Positions 1-8,597 of a stretch of 45,867 nt of DNA are shown in pieces. The notes under the pieces are model-generated. The model did not search any database and had not been told where the DNA came from. It was given only the letters and a program-made list of their open reading frames with translations. The first letter of the stretch is position 1, and each line of letters begins with the position of its first letter. The translations under genes and the position numbers were made by a program. This DNA is from Lactiplantibacillus dongliensis. GTDB lineage: Bacteria; Bacillota; Bacilli; Lactobacillales; Lactobacillaceae. Location: assembly GCF_005405105.1 (NCBI RefSeq), contig NZ_BJDK01000026.1:1-45867 (forward strand), in the 5' to 3' direction.

Positions 1-16
1 TTCTCCCCATACAAAA

Positions 17-71
17 ACTCCTCTCTAAGTAAACAAGCTTTAATTATTTGCTTGTCTACCCATAGAGGAGT
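17..71. other. Nested inverted repeat downstream of the first gene
   Basis: ACTCCTCT at 17-24 pairs with AGAGGAGT at 64-71, and inside it ACAAGC at 33-38 pairs with GCTTGT at 50-55. There is no clear T-run, so it is not a convincing terminator. It lies 3' of the minus-strand secreted-protein gene. Role unknown. Confidence 0.4.
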
Positions 72-117
72 ATAGCCTTGGCAGGTATTCTTGTATCCTG
101 ACAATGACTTTTGGGTT

Positions 118-597
118 TTAATACTTAACGATCCGGCCGTTACTCTTGAGCTTTTTAGTTAGTTTAGCTGGATTCTTTTTAATTTGCCGGTTTAAATACT
201 TATAGCCATATTTCTTGTAAGACTTGTAGGTATCTAGAGAAAGTTTGTGGCCTTTTTGGTAAACTACAGAGTCAAATTTACCCCCAAGAACCATCCCACG
301 CTTCTTTGTATGACCGACTAGTCGGTAAGTGTGCCCCTTAAGCTTCTTGTACTTAAGTTTAATGGTCTTCTCTTGTGACATGTTTGAGTATTGTTGGATG
401 AAGGATTTACTAGTCACCTTGTAGAAATAGCCAAAGCCTTCAGCAGCTGAAGTCCGCTTGCCTTGATAAGTGCCACGGATGACCTTAGGTGTACCTTTGT
501 GCCACTTAGCTGCGCTGACATTAGTAGGCACTGTCGCTACGCCCGTGGTAAGGACTGCAGCTAAGACTAATACTTTAAACCCCGTTTGTTTATTCAT
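118..597 (-). CDS. Small secreted basic protein of unknown function
   Basis: 159 residues. The N-terminus is a classical signal peptide: a short basic start, a hydrophobic core at about residues 9-22, and a probable signal peptidase I site after VSA at about residue 29. The mature part is rich in Lys, Tyr and Gly with no cysteines, and I recognise no enzyme motif. Such small cationic exported proteins are common in lactobacilli. ATG start with GGGGAG about 9 nt upstream. It stands alone, followed by about 450 bases without a gene on its upstream side. The coding call is good; the function is unknown. Confidence 0.75.
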   Translation of the reverse strand: MNKQTGFKVLVLAAVLTTGVATVPTNVSAAKWHKGTPKVIRGTYQGKRTSAAEGFGYFYKVTSKSFIQQYSNMSQEKTIKLKYKKLKGHTYRLVGHTKKRGMVLGGKFDSVVYQKGHKLSLDTYKSYKKYGYKYLNRQIKKNPAKLTKKLKSNGRIVKY

Positions 598-857
598 TAA
601 AAACGCTCCCCGTATAATCGTTTTTTAGTTAAAACTTATTTAAGCATAGCTTTAGCATCCGATAAATACAATAGATAGTTGCGTGTAGTCATAAAAACTG
701 TAGACTGACGCAAACCAAATGCAGATTGGATGAGTGCCTTAATCTTGGGCTTCAAATGCTGTAAGTATTAGCACAAAAATAGTTTCAAACTCACATTCCT
801 CATCATGACGACGTTCCTAGAATAAAATGGTGCCATACCAACTTTTCTGATTAGCCC

Positions 858-995
858 ACACTCATCGTCGCAGTGACTGAGCCGACTTGTTAGACGGAAT
901 TACGGCTAACAAACGCTTTGCAAACCGCCTTTTGGCTGCAGGTCTGCCCCACCGCGAATCGGCTGGCCAACGGAGACGATCAACCTAAAATTAAC
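858..995 (-). repeat. Highly diverged copy of the intergenic foldback repeat (arm A, inverted)
   Basis: Read on the plus strand, the order GACTGAGCC ... ACCGCCTTTTGGCT ... CCACCGCG ... ATCGGCTGGCC follows the order of inverted arm A in the good copies (for example 30011-30195), but with many differences. No terminal repeats or flanking duplication are visible. Assignment is tentative. Confidence 0.4.
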
Positions 996-1007
996 TCAGC
1001 GTAAATT

Positions 1008-1039
1008 AAAACACTTATCCCACAACAGAATAAGTGTTT
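1008..1039 (-). terminator. Intrinsic terminator of the DUF1129/ychF end
   Basis: AAACACTTAT and ATAAGTGTTT form a stem of about 10 bp. Read on the minus strand it is followed by TTTAATTT. It sits just past the DUF1129 stop codon. Confidence 0.75.
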
Positions 1040-1046
1040 AATACCT

Positions 1047-1769
1047 TTAAAACATGCTGTTAGCAATATTAAAGCGACGTTTGAGCCATAAACGAATCCC
1101 AAAGACAATGGCCGCAATTGCTAGATAAACAATTGCTGGCAAGCTTGGATTCATGCCCTTCGGTAAGGCGGCCGTCATTGTAAAGATCATCATCCACACA
1201 ATAACAGCTAAGATTGACCAGAAAATCTTGCGCCACATTGGCACTTTCTTCTTACCCTTAGCTGGTTGCAAGTATTGGAACAACTTGGCAACCCCGAGTC
1301 CACCAACGATTGAAGTGACCAAGATGGCCGTAATCCCGTTGGCACCGGCTGAACCATTCGTACCGTTCTTGCCAAAGAAACCAATGGCCCCATACATTAA
1401 GCAGAAGATCATGAATAACATCAACCCATTATCCAAGGCTGTGACCCAGTAATTTGCTTGTGCTTGTTGCGCTGGATCCTTCTTAGGACCTTCGACAATC
1501 GCTTGAACCCGTTCTTGAACGGTCCCATATAATTGACGCGCAGTTGTCCCTTTATGTTGTTCAGCCAATAGTGTTGTCAGCATTTCATCCAACGCAGCTT
1601 TTTTCTTATCACCGGTGAGGTCCGTCGCGTTTAAAGCTTTGCGCATCTGGCGCATGTACTCATCATTACGCTTCGTTAACTCACTGGCATCCCGTAATGG
1701 GTGTTCGGCCGCTTGAATCTGTTTGGCCCCCGCTTGGGCATTGCGCGGCTGTTTCGGTGCTTCACTCAC
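1047..1769 (-). CDS. DUF1129 family membrane protein
   Basis: 240 residues. The first 105 or so residues are soluble and helical, rich in Ala, Lys and Gln. The rest holds four predicted membrane segments, near residues 112-131, 145-166, 180-201 and 208-227, separated by a Lys-rich loop (KGKKKVPMWRK). This matches the DUF1129 family of Firmicutes, whose function is not established. The start is GTG, chosen because AGGAGG lies about 9 nt upstream. It begins 20 bases after the ychF stop codon on the same strand, so the two are probably co-transcribed, ending at the terminator at 1008-1039. Confidence 0.85.
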   Translation of the reverse strand: MSEAPKQPRNAQAGAKQIQAAEHPLRDASELTKRNDEYMRQMRKALNATDLTGDKKKAALDEMLTTLLAEQHKGTTARQLYGTVQERVQAIVEGPKKDPAQQAQANYWVTALDNGLMLFMIFCLMYGAIGFFGKNGTNGSAGANGITAILVTSIVGGLGVAKLFQYLQPAKGKKKVPMWRKIFWSILAVIVWMMIFTMTAALPKGMNPSLPAIVYLAIAAIVFGIRLWLKRRFNIANSMF

Positions 1770-1789
1770 GAGCAGTTCCTCCTTTATGA

Positions 1790-2890
1790 TTAAACGTTGA
1801 ACCGGAATTCAACAATATCCCCGTCTTGCATGACGTAATCTTTACCTTCAAGCCGTAACTTCCCATTTTCCTTAACTTTGGCTTCACTACCGGCTTCATT
1901 CAAGGCATCATAAGACATCACTTCAGCCCGGATAAACCCACGTTCAAAGTCAGAATGGATAATCCCAGCAGCTTGAGGCGCCTTAGTACCGCGTTTGAAG
2001 GTCCATGCCCGGGTCTCCTTGCCACCAGCCGTGAAGAAGGTTTCGAGGCCTAAGAGCTTGTAAGAAGCCCGAATTAGCTTATTCAAGCCGGGTTCTTCAA
2101 CGCCTTCAGCGGCTAAGAAATCAGCTTTATCGGCATCATCTAATTCAGCGATTTCTTCTTCAGTTTCCGCAGCAACCCCAATGGCTTGGGCGCCTTCCTT
2201 TTTCGCATAGTCGGCAACGACTTGATAATACTTCGAGTTTTCAGGATCAGCCATATCATCTTCAGCAATGTTGGCAACATATAAGACTGGCTTAGAAGTT
2301 AATAAGAATAACCCGCGTACAATGGCTTGATCATCTTCGTTAAATTCTAATGACCGAACTGGTTGACCAGCTTCTAAGGCCGGCTTGATCTTTTCTAGTA
2401 CCGCTAATTCAGCCTTGGCTTCTTTGTCGCTCCCTTTAGCAGCCCGTTGCACTTTTGCTAAGCGCTTATCAACGGCTTCTAGGTCAGCTAAGCTCAATTC
2501 CAAATTGATCGTTTCGATATCATCTTGTGGGTCGACCTTCCCAGTCACATGGGTAATGTTATCATCGTCAAATGCCCGGACAACGTGGACAATGGCATCA
2601 ACTTGGCGAATGTTTTCCAAGAATTTGTTACCAAGACCTTCACCCTTGCTGGCACCTTTAACGATCCCGGCAATATCGGTAAATTCAAACGTCGTTGGGA
2701 CAACTTTCTTAGCCGGAATGATTTCTTGAATCCGGTCTAAACGTTTGTCGGGAACCTCAACCATCCCAACGTTCGGGTCGATTGTTGCAAATGGATAGTT
2801 CGCCATTTCGGCGCCGGCCTTTGTGATTGCGTTGAACAATGTTGATTTACCAACGTTGGGCAAGCCAACGATACCTGCTGTAAGTGCCAT
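1790..2890 (-). CDS. ychF: Ribosome-associated ATPase/GTPase YchF (OLA1 family)
   Basis: 366 residues, full family length. The P-loop GLPNVGKST is at residues 9-17, and the DIAGIVKGA switch follows. The G4 position reads NIAE rather than NKxD, the known family trait linked to ATP preference. A coiled-coil insert (about 130-160) and a C-terminal TGS domain (about 280-366) follow. YchF binds ribosomes and is tied to stress responses in other bacteria. AAGGAAGAG precedes the ATG. It lies between the DUF951 and DUF1129 genes on the same strand, in the conserved parB-DUF951-ychF order of Firmicutes. Confidence 0.97.
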   Translation of the reverse strand: MALTAGIVGLPNVGKSTLFNAITKAGAEMANYPFATIDPNVGMVEVPDKRLDRIQEIIPAKKVVPTTFEFTDIAGIVKGASKGEGLGNKFLENIRQVDAIVHVVRAFDDDNITHVTGKVDPQDDIETINLELSLADLEAVDKRLAKVQRAAKGSDKEAKAELAVLEKIKPALEAGQPVRSLEFNEDDQAIVRGLFLLTSKPVLYVANIAEDDMADPENSKYYQVVADYAKKEGAQAIGVAAETEEEIAELDDADKADFLAAEGVEEPGLNKLIRASYKLLGLETFFTAGGKETRAWTFKRGTKAPQAAGIIHSDFERGFIRAEVMSYDALNEAGSEAKVKENGKLRLEGKDYVMQDGDIVEFRFNV

Positions 2891-2918
2891 ATCAGTTATT
2901 CACTCTTCCTTTTAATAA

Positions 2919-3107
2919 TTAAGCTTCAGCTTTTTTAACTAAAACCTTTTTTAACTTCTTATCAAATTCGCGGCGCGTCAGCATGACAATGTGATCGCAA
3001 CCTGTACATTTGATCTTAATATCAGCGCCCATCCGGGTAATCTCCCAACGGTTGACCCCACACGGATGCGCTTTCTTCATTTCGACAATATCACCTAAAT
3101 CATACAT
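2919..3107 (-). CDS. DUF951 family small protein
   Basis: 62 residues from the start chosen here (MYDLGDIVEMKKAHPCG). The frame is open upstream to a second ATG at 3149, but that one has no ribosome site, whereas AAGGAG lies 9 nt before 3107 and the family normally begins MYxLGDIVEMKKPHPCG. Two cysteines in a CTGCD motif and an upstream HPCG suggest a small metal-binding or nucleic-acid-binding fold, as inferred for the family; function is unproven. It probably once followed parB directly: a repeat element (3152-3549) now separates them, so its promoter or read-through must cross or lie inside that element. Confidence 0.85.
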   Translation of the reverse strand: MYDLGDIVEMKKAHPCGVNRWEITRMGADIKIKCTGCDHIVMLTRREFDKKLKKVLVKKAEA

Positions 3108-3151
3108 GCGCAACGCTCCTTCATCAATTAATTTATTTTTTGTACTCATTT

Positions 3152-3549
3152 GCCACGCTAGTTGGATTAAACTGTCACTCTGGTTGGCCCAGAATCGGCT
3201 GGAACGTGGTGGCCACGTTTGCGAGCCAAAGTTCGGTCTCGCAAGCCGGGCTTTATCTAGGCCGGAAAATCACCGACTAAGATAAACGACACCACTGAGC
3301 CAATTCTGGGCCGCCCGTCGTTAGCTAACGGGAATAAAAAAGTTAACGATTTATTTTAAGTTCAGTTAGTTAGCCGAGAGGTTGGTTCCTAAAATGCTCA
3401 GCCGTGTCGTTGGCCTTAGTTCGAGTGATTTGCTCGGACTTAGGCCAACGACAGTTTTGAAGACCTCTCTTTGGCTTCCAAATGGCCCATGGCGTTCCAG
3501 CATTTTAAAACCCAACCGGCAGGCGACAATTTCAACTAGCACCAAGCGT
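3152..3549 (+). repeat. Full-length foldback element, copy 1 (A then inverted B)
   Basis: Arm A (about 3152-3330) has outer arms GGCCCAGAATCGGCT and AGCCAATTCTGGGCC, enclosing a short hairpin (TTGCGAG/CTCGCAA) and a long hairpin (TTATCT.../...AAGATAA). Arm B (about 3372-3549) is the same layout reversed, with outer arms CCTAAAATGCT and AGCATTTTAAAA. The right end reads CTAGCACCAAGCGT. The flanks 3143-3151 (TACTCATTT) and 3550-3558 (AACTAATTT) match at 7 of 9 bases. It fills the gap between the parB and DUF951 genes. Confidence 0.85.
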
Positions 3550-3551
3550 AA

Positions 3552-4439
3552 CTAATTTAAGTCAATTTTCAAGATTTCCAAGATCCGGGTTAAATCGTCA
3601 TTCGATAAGTATGGAATCTCAATTTTACCCTGATCTTTTTTGCTAGCTTTGGTTTGAATCGAAACGGCCGTCCCAAACTTTTCTTGCAGTTGTTCTTCGC
3701 TCGCCCGAATATAAGGTGACTTTTTAACCGCAGCCTTCTTAGCTGGTTTAGCCGTATCTCCATTATAACGCGCCACGATTTGTTCGAGTTGACGCACGGT
3801 CAAATTATCTTTAACGGCCTTTTTCGCTAACGGCGCTAACTTCGACTTATCTTTTAAAGATAACAACGTCCGGGCTTGGCCCATCGATAACTTACCGCGT
3901 TGGATCAACTGCTTGACCCCGGCTGGCAACCCTAACAACCGCAAATAATTAGCGATATACGGGCGACTCTTGCCTAAACGCTTGGAAACTTCCGCTTGCG
4001 TAAGCTTTAACTTCTTCATTAAAGACTCGTAAGCTTCGGCTTCTTCTAATGGCGTTAAGTCTTCCCGCTGCAGGTTTTCCAGCACGGCAACTTCCATCAT
4101 TTGTTCTTCGGTAACGTCACGCACGATTGCTGGAATCGTCGTCTGCTTTGCGAGCTTCGAAGCCCGAAAGCGCCGTTCACCGGCAATTAATTCATACTTC
4201 TTAATTTCAGCATCTGGTTGCCGCACGATAATCGGCTGGAAAACGCCGGATTTTTCAATCGAACTAGCGAGTTCCTTTAGCGCCGCCTGGTCGAACTTAT
4301 GGCGCGGCTGATAAGGGTTAGCTCGAATATCAGTTAACGCTAGGTCAACCACCGCTGCTTCACTGGTTGGTTCATCAGCATCGGCAAACAAGGCGTCAAT
4401 CCCCCGGCCCAATGCTTTATTTTGATCTTTACTTGCCAT
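3552..4439 (-). CDS. parB: Chromosome-partitioning protein ParB (Spo0J)
   Basis: 295 residues. The N-terminal KALGRGIDALFA segment, typical of ParB, would contact ParA. A ParB/sulfiredoxin-fold domain follows, with NPYQPRHKFD and the CTP-binding GERRFRA motif (about residues 89-95). Then come a helix-turn-helix that reads parS (LTQAEVSKRLGKSRPYIANYLRLL) and a C-terminal dimerisation domain. ParB loads on parS near the origin and spreads as a CTP-dependent clamp, acting with ParA. It overlaps parA by 11 bases. The stop codon is TAG, inside the probable target duplication of repeat copy 1. No parS site is seen inside the gene. Confidence 0.97.
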   Translation of the reverse strand: MASKDQNKALGRGIDALFADADEPTSEAAVVDLALTDIRANPYQPRHKFDQAALKELASSIEKSGVFQPIIVRQPDAEIKKYELIAGERRFRASKLAKQTTIPAIVRDVTEEQMMEVAVLENLQREDLTPLEEAEAYESLMKKLKLTQAEVSKRLGKSRPYIANYLRLLGLPAGVKQLIQRGKLSMGQARTLLSLKDKSKLAPLAKKAVKDNLTVRQLEQIVARYNGDTAKPAKKAAVKKSPYIRASEEQLQEKFGTAVSIQTKASKKDQGKIEIPYLSNDDLTRILEILKIDLN

Positions 4440-5196
4440 GTGCAGCCAACACTTCCTTTGCTAATGCTAAATAAACTTGAGCACCCTTGGACCGAATATC
4501 GTAATCGATAATCGACAAGCCGTGACTCGGCGCTTCTGACAACCGAACGTTTCGAGGAATAATCGTCTGATAGACAGCATCCTTGAAGAACTTGCGAACT
4601 TCGGCATTGACTTGTTGGCCAAGGTTCGTCCGGGCATCGTACATGGTTAACAACACGCCTTCAATTTTTAATTGGCGGTTAAAGTGCTTTTGAACCAACT
4701 TAATGGTATTCAGTAACTGGCTCAACCCTTCCAATGCATAATATTCACTTTGAACTGGGATTAAGATGGAGTCACAAGCGGTAAACGCATTGATCGTCAG
4801 TAGTCCCAGCGAAGGTGGACAGTCGATTAGAATAAAATCGTAATCGCCACGAACATCATCAATGGCATCACGTAGCCGCGTCTCACGAGCCATCATCGGC
4901 GTTAGTTCGATTTCAGCCCCTGACAATTGAATCGTCGCTGGCACAATGTCCAAGCCCTGGTGAGTTGTTGGGATAATCGTTTCTTTAATCGGGGTATCAT
5001 TAATTAAAACATCATAAATTTCATGTTCGATGGCTGACTTTTGAATGCCCAGACCACTCGTGGCATTGCCTTGAGCATCCGTATCAATCAATAGTACTTT
5101 TTGGCCTTGATCGACCAGCGCCGCACCTAAGTTGATGCTCGTGGTCGTCTTGCCAACGCCACCTTTTTGGTTAGCGAGTGCAATAACGGTTCCCAT
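4429..5196 (-). CDS. parA: Chromosome-partitioning ATPase ParA (Soj)
   Basis: 255 residues, normal Soj length. The deviant Walker A KGGVGKTT is at residues 11-18 with the signature Lys, followed by DTDAQGNAT and DCPPSLG (Walker B region). MinD/ParA-type ATPases form ATP-dependent dimers on DNA and are switched off by ParB. The gene sits 3 bases after the noc stop codon and overlaps parB, so noc, parA and parB are translationally linked. Confidence 0.97.
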   Translation of the reverse strand: MGTVIALANQKGGVGKTTTSINLGAALVDQGQKVLLIDTDAQGNATSGLGIQKSAIEHEIYDVLINDTPIKETIIPTTHQGLDIVPATIQLSGAEIELTPMMARETRLRDAIDDVRGDYDFILIDCPPSLGLLTINAFTACDSILIPVQSEYYALEGLSQLLNTIKLVQKHFNRQLKIEGVLLTMYDARTNLGQQVNAEVRKFFKDAVYQTIIPRNVRLSEAPSHGLSIIDYDIRSKGAQVYLALAKEVLAAHGK

Positions 5197-5198
5197 AA

Positions 5199-6050
5199 TT
5201 ACTTACCACCCCTTGGTTTATTTTTCGGAATTTCAATCGTGATCCGATAACCGTCTTCAGTGTCTTCCTCATGAGTTTTCACCGACAGACCAGCATCAGT
5301 CACCATTTTGATCGACTGCTTAATCGTATTGACCGCGATCCGGGTATCGCCCGTTAACCCCCGTGGTCGTTTACGTTTTGGTTTAGGCGGATTATTTAGC
5401 TTTTGAACCAATTGCTCCGTCGCTTTGACCGTTAAATCATGCGCTAAGATTTGTTGCAACACATCTAACTGCTGGTCAGTAGTCAAGGTCAATAAGGCCC
5501 GGCCATGCCGTTCACTAATCTGTCGCTGTAACAACGCTTGTTGCACCGGTTGGGCCAACTTCAATAACCGTAATTTGTTAGCAACAAATGACTGACTCTT
5601 ACCGAGTTCACTGGCCATCGCAGCCTGAGTCAAGTGATTGAGCTTCATTAGCTCCTGATAGGCCGTGGCCTCTTCAATAACGGTCAAATCTTGTCGTTGT
5701 AAATTTTCAATCAACGCCATTGACGCTGTCTCACCATCATCCATCTTCTGGATAATCGCCGGAACATCCGCCCAATGTAGGGACGTGACGGCCCGGAAAC
5801 GGCGTTCGCCAGCAATAATTTCATATTTCTTATCAGCGTACTCACGTAACACGATTGGTTGCAACAACCCGTGTTCCGCAATCGTAGCCGCTAATTCCGC
5901 AATTCCCGCTTCATCAAAGACTTGGCGCGGTTGAAAACGGTTCGGAATAATGGCGGTAACCGGCACGCGAATGATTTGTTGATGCTGCGTTGCCGCTTCC
6001 GTATCCTTATTACGCTTATCGCGATTCGAGCCAAATAAGGAGAATGCCAT
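5199..6050 (-). CDS. noc: Nucleoid occlusion protein Noc (ParB paralogue)
   Basis: 283 residues. It has the ParB-fold core with the GERRFRA motif and a helix-turn-helix (LTQAAMASELGKSQSFVANKLRLL), but its N-terminus is MAFSLFGSNRDKRNK. This short amphipathic segment resembles the membrane-targeting helix of Noc rather than the ALGRGIDALF start of ParB. Noc binds its own sites and blocks division-ring assembly over the nucleoid. It lies between rsmG and parA, the usual order in Firmicutes. Confidence 0.93.
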   Translation of the reverse strand: MAFSLFGSNRDKRNKDTEAATQHQQIIRVPVTAIIPNRFQPRQVFDEAGIAELAATIAEHGLLQPIVLREYADKKYEIIAGERRFRAVTSLHWADVPAIIQKMDDGETASMALIENLQRQDLTVIEEATAYQELMKLNHLTQAAMASELGKSQSFVANKLRLLKLAQPVQQALLQRQISERHGRALLTLTTDQQLDVLQQILAHDLTVKATEQLVQKLNNPPKPKRKRPRGLTGDTRIAVNTIKQSIKMVTDAGLSVKTHEEDTEDGYRITIEIPKNKPRGGK

Positions 6051-6068
6051 TTGAATTACCTCCCAACA

Positions 6069-6803
6069 TTATTCAGGCGCTGTTAACGGCTGTTTCGCCG
6101 GCGTCCCAGGTTTACGCGGATAGCGTTTAGGTGATGGCCGCTTCTTGTCAATCACCACAATATGGCGCGCATCGCCCGTTTCCGGTAGTGTAAAGGCTTC
6201 ATCAGCACTTAATTGACCACCTAATTGTTGCACCGCATAATCGCCTTCTGCAGTCTCAGTCCGCGCATTAGCGGCCTTCAACGCCACCATCTGCCCACCA
6301 ACCTTAACCAACGGCAAGCAAAGTTCGCTCAGTACGGATAGGCGCGCTACTGCGCGAGCAGTCACTAGATCGTAGCTTTCCCGATGAACGGACTTTTTCC
6401 CCGCAAAGGTTTCAGCGCGATCGTGGAATGTCTGAACCCCCGTTAAGTCTAACGCGGTAATCAGCTCGTTCAAGAAATTAATTCGTTTATTCAACGAATC
6501 GACAATCGTCACTTGCAGTTTTGGAAAGGCAATCTTCAGTGGCAACGATGGAAAACCAGCGCCAGCACCGACATCACAAATGGTCAGCGGCTGTTCCCGT
6601 AACGCCGCTACGTAAAAAGCCGGCGTAATCGAGTCATAGAAATGTTTCAAATAAACATCCGCTTCATCGGTAATCGTCGTTAAGTTGAATTGCCGGTTAG
6701 TCTCAATCAATAATCGGTAGTAAGTTGCGAATTGGGCCATTTGGTGAGCATCAAGGGTAATCCCTTTGGCCGCCAAAGCCTGTTTAAATTCTTCTGGATT
6801 CAT
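6069..6803 (-). CDS. rsmG: 16S rRNA (guanine-N7) methyltransferase RsmG (GidB)
   Basis: 244 residues, normal length. The SAM-binding motif [15 protein letters not shown] lies at about residues 76-90, with [11 protein letters not shown] as motif II and TARAVARL further on. The C-terminal tail is unusually basic and proline-rich ([18 protein letters not shown]). RsmG methylates G527 of 16S rRNA in the 530 loop; loss gives low-level streptomycin resistance in other bacteria. It is first in the rsmG-noc-parA-parB run, and its upstream region carries the everted TGTTTCAC dyad at 6844-6866. Confidence 0.96.
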   Translation of the reverse strand: MNPEEFKQALAAKGITLDAHQMAQFATYYRLLIETNRQFNLTTITDEADVYLKHFYDSITPAFYVAALREQPLTICDVGAGAGFPSLPLKIAFPKLQVTIVDSLNKRINFLNELITALDLTGVQTFHDRAETFAGKKSVHRESYDLVTARAVARLSVLSELCLPLVKVGGQMVALKAANARTETAEGDYAVQQLGGQLSADEAFTLPETGDARHIVVIDKKRPSPKRYPRKPGTPAKQPLTAPE

Positions 6804-6843
6804 TTAAAACTCCTTAAATTACGGTTCTCAGATCCTGACAGTT

Positions 6844-6866
6844 GTGAAACAACGCTAATGTTTCAC
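6844..6866. promoter_or_regulatory. Dyad made of everted parS-like half-sites upstream of rsmG
   Basis: GTGAAACA (6844-6851), 7 bases, TGTTTCAC (6859-6866): a perfect 8-bp inverted repeat. The Firmicutes parS consensus, TGTTTCACGTGAAACA, is the same two halves in the opposite order. After the right half the sequence reads GTCACC, so it is not a full parS. It could be a regulatory operator or a transcript hairpin. The match in sequence and place is suggestive only. Confidence 0.45.
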
Positions 6867-6980
6867 GTCACCTCATAACTTTAACTTAAAATCGGGCTAA
6901 AATCAATGCTGATACCCGCATTATTAACCGCGGTTAACCCTTGGAAATGCTAGGTTTTCAGTCAACTTAGGCGTTCGACA

Positions 6981-7090
6981 CAAATACTAGTTCGCTGGCA
7001 CCTGCCACGCTGGTTGGCCACGGTACGAGTGGTCGGCTTGGCTTAAATCCGAGCATTTTAGCAACCAACCAGCAGACGGCAGGCAGACTC
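6981..7090. repeat. Foldback repeat remnant with internal deletion
   Basis: It keeps ACGCTGGTTGGCCACGG near the left and GAGCATTTTAGCAACCAACC plus GGCAGGCAG near the right. Both internal hairpins are reduced. It lies just past the nupC terminator. The 6804-7157 gene-free stretch holds this, the parS-like dyad and that terminator. Confidence 0.6.
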
Positions 7091-7095
7091 AAACA

Positions 7096-7135
7096 AAAAT
7101 ACGGCAATTCGAGATGACCACCTCGAATTGCCGTA
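7096..7135 (-). terminator. Strong intrinsic terminator of the nucleoside transporter
   Basis: TACGGCAATTCGAG (7100-7113) and CTCGAATTGCCGTA (7122-7135) form a perfect 14-bp stem. On the minus strand it is followed by TTTTTGTTT. Confidence 0.93.
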
Positions 7136-7157
7136 CCATATGTTTAACGTTTAAAGC

Positions 7158-8441
7158 TTACCAAACGAATAGGCCAACGACCCCGGATGATAAGAGGGAA
7201 ACTAAAATCCCAGATAATAACATGTAACCAACGTTCCGTGAAATCAAGTCATTCTTTTCACGGTTAACGATTCCTTTGAAGGCCCCGATGATCATACCGA
7301 CCGTTGAGAAGTTCGCAAAGGAGGTTAAGAAGACCGTCAAGACTGCCTTGAAATGGGGTTCAAAGCCACTAACTTTACTAGTAACTTCCCCCATGACAAC
7401 GAATTCGTTAGTCACTAACTTAGTCCCCATGTAAGACGCCATTTGGAACGCGTCGTGGGCGTTGAAGCCAAGTAACCAAGCGAATGGGAACATGACAATC
7501 CCAAAGATATTTTCAAGTGATAAGTTTGAATTGATCAAACCTAATAATTTATCGATTAATTTGGCTAAAGCCACGAAGGCAATAACATTGGCGGCGATAA
7601 TTAAAATTAACTTACCAGCCCCAAGAATTGAGTCACCTAAGAAAGAGAAGAATGGTTCGCGGGCCGGCTTAGCAGCTTTAACTTGTGCATCAGCCAAGTC
7701 TTCAGAACCACTAGTTTCAGTCGTCGTTGTATTTTCTTCAACCGCATTACTACCATTGATTTTTGCAATCGTATCTTCTTCCGGCTTAACTTCAACTGGA
7801 TTTAAGATAGCCGCAATAATCGCCGCATTCAAGACGTTCATTGGAACCGCCGTCAAAATAAATTGACCAGGCATCATTTGGATATAAGCCCCTAAGATGG
7901 AAGCCGTGACACAACTCATTGACATCATTGCAATCGTCAAGTTTCGTTGTGCTTTCATCTGCTTCAATTGTAATTGGGAAACCGCCAACGCTTCGGTGTT
8001 TCCTAAAAACATCATTTCAACAACGAAGAATGATTCGAACTTTGGTTGACCAGTGATATAAGCTAACCCACGGCCGACCCATTTAATGATCCATGGCAAA
8101 ACGCCGATGTACGTTAAAATATCGAATAATGGCACAATCAACAAAATTGGTAATAATGAACTGGTAACAAAGTCCATTTGTTTGACGTTAACCCAACTAG
8201 CCAACGCAAACCCAATCCCGTCATACGATACGTCCACGAGCCAAGTAAACCCGTCAGCCGCCGCTTTAACCGCGTCGACCCCAACTTGTGAACCGGTTAG
8301 GAACCATGCTAAAATAACTTCCAAAACTAACATGATACCAACTGAACGCCAATGAATGGCGTGCTTTTGCTTGGAGAATAAGTAGGCGATTGCGATAAAG
8401 ACCACAATCCCAATAATATTAACTACCAAGTTAAAGACCAT
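7158..8441 (-). CDS. nupC: Concentrative nucleoside transporter (NupC/CNT family)
   Basis: 427 residues with about nine hydrophobic segments. The gate-domain N-terminal part is at residues 1-60, and the core carries EMMFLGNTEALA (about 145-156), which matches the conserved substrate and ion-binding segment of CNT symporters. A second half with LGFNAHDAFQMASYMGTKLVTNEF follows. A long acidic, Thr/Ser-rich cytoplasmic loop (about 218-255) separates the halves. It imports nucleosides using an ion gradient. The gene is alone, with a perfect terminator behind it and a leader with a hairpin-T-run in front, so conditional read-through is likely. Confidence 0.92.
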   Translation of the reverse strand: MVFNLVVNIIGIVVFIAIAYLFSKQKHAIHWRSVGIMLVLEVILAWFLTGSQVGVDAVKAAADGFTWLVDVSYDGIGFALASWVNVKQMDFVTSSLLPILLIVPLFDILTYIGVLPWIIKWVGRGLAYITGQPKFESFFVVEMMFLGNTEALAVSQLQLKQMKAQRNLTIAMMSMSCVTASILGAYIQMMPGQFILTAVPMNVLNAAIIAAILNPVEVKPEEDTIAKINGSNAVEENTTTTETSGSEDLADAQVKAAKPAREPFFSFLGDSILGAGKLILIIAANVIAFVALAKLIDKLLGLINSNLSLENIFGIVMFPFAWLLGFNAHDAFQMASYMGTKLVTNEFVVMGEVTSKVSGFEPHFKAVLTVFLTSFANFSTVGMIIGAFKGIVNREKNDLISRNVGYMLLSGILVSLLSSGVVGLFVW

Positions 8442-8597
8442 GTGAATAATCCCTCTTCCCTATAAATGTTAGCAACCCAATAAAATATTAAGAAAAAACT
8501 ACCTTTATTAAGATACCATAAATAATTAACGGGAGGGAGCCTTCTTAAATAAAAACTGACCCGTTTCATTAAAAAACGAATTAAGCCCGGCTAGCTC

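Larger units (their letters stand above)
598..1046. other. Gene-free stretch upstream of the secreted-protein gene
   Basis: About 450 bases with no supported gene. It holds the promoter region of the secreted-protein gene (just above 597), a diverged branched repeat at about 858-995 and the terminator of the DUF1129 gene at 1008-1039. I see nothing definite in 660-857. Confidence 0.5.

Noticed and set aside
3108-3149. Longer start for the DUF951 protein at 3149
   Set aside because: No ribosome site there. The extra 14 residues are not typical of the family, and a good AAGGAG serves the ATG at 3107.
3173-3330. tRNA or other standard structured RNA gene in arm A
   Set aside because: It folds into a branched shape, but there is no anticodon arm, T-loop consensus or CCA-proximal layout, and the same sequence recurs at many loci.
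6859-6874. Functional parS site
   Set aside because: Only the left ten bases match TGTTTCACGT; the right half is absent. Kept only as an everted-half dyad.
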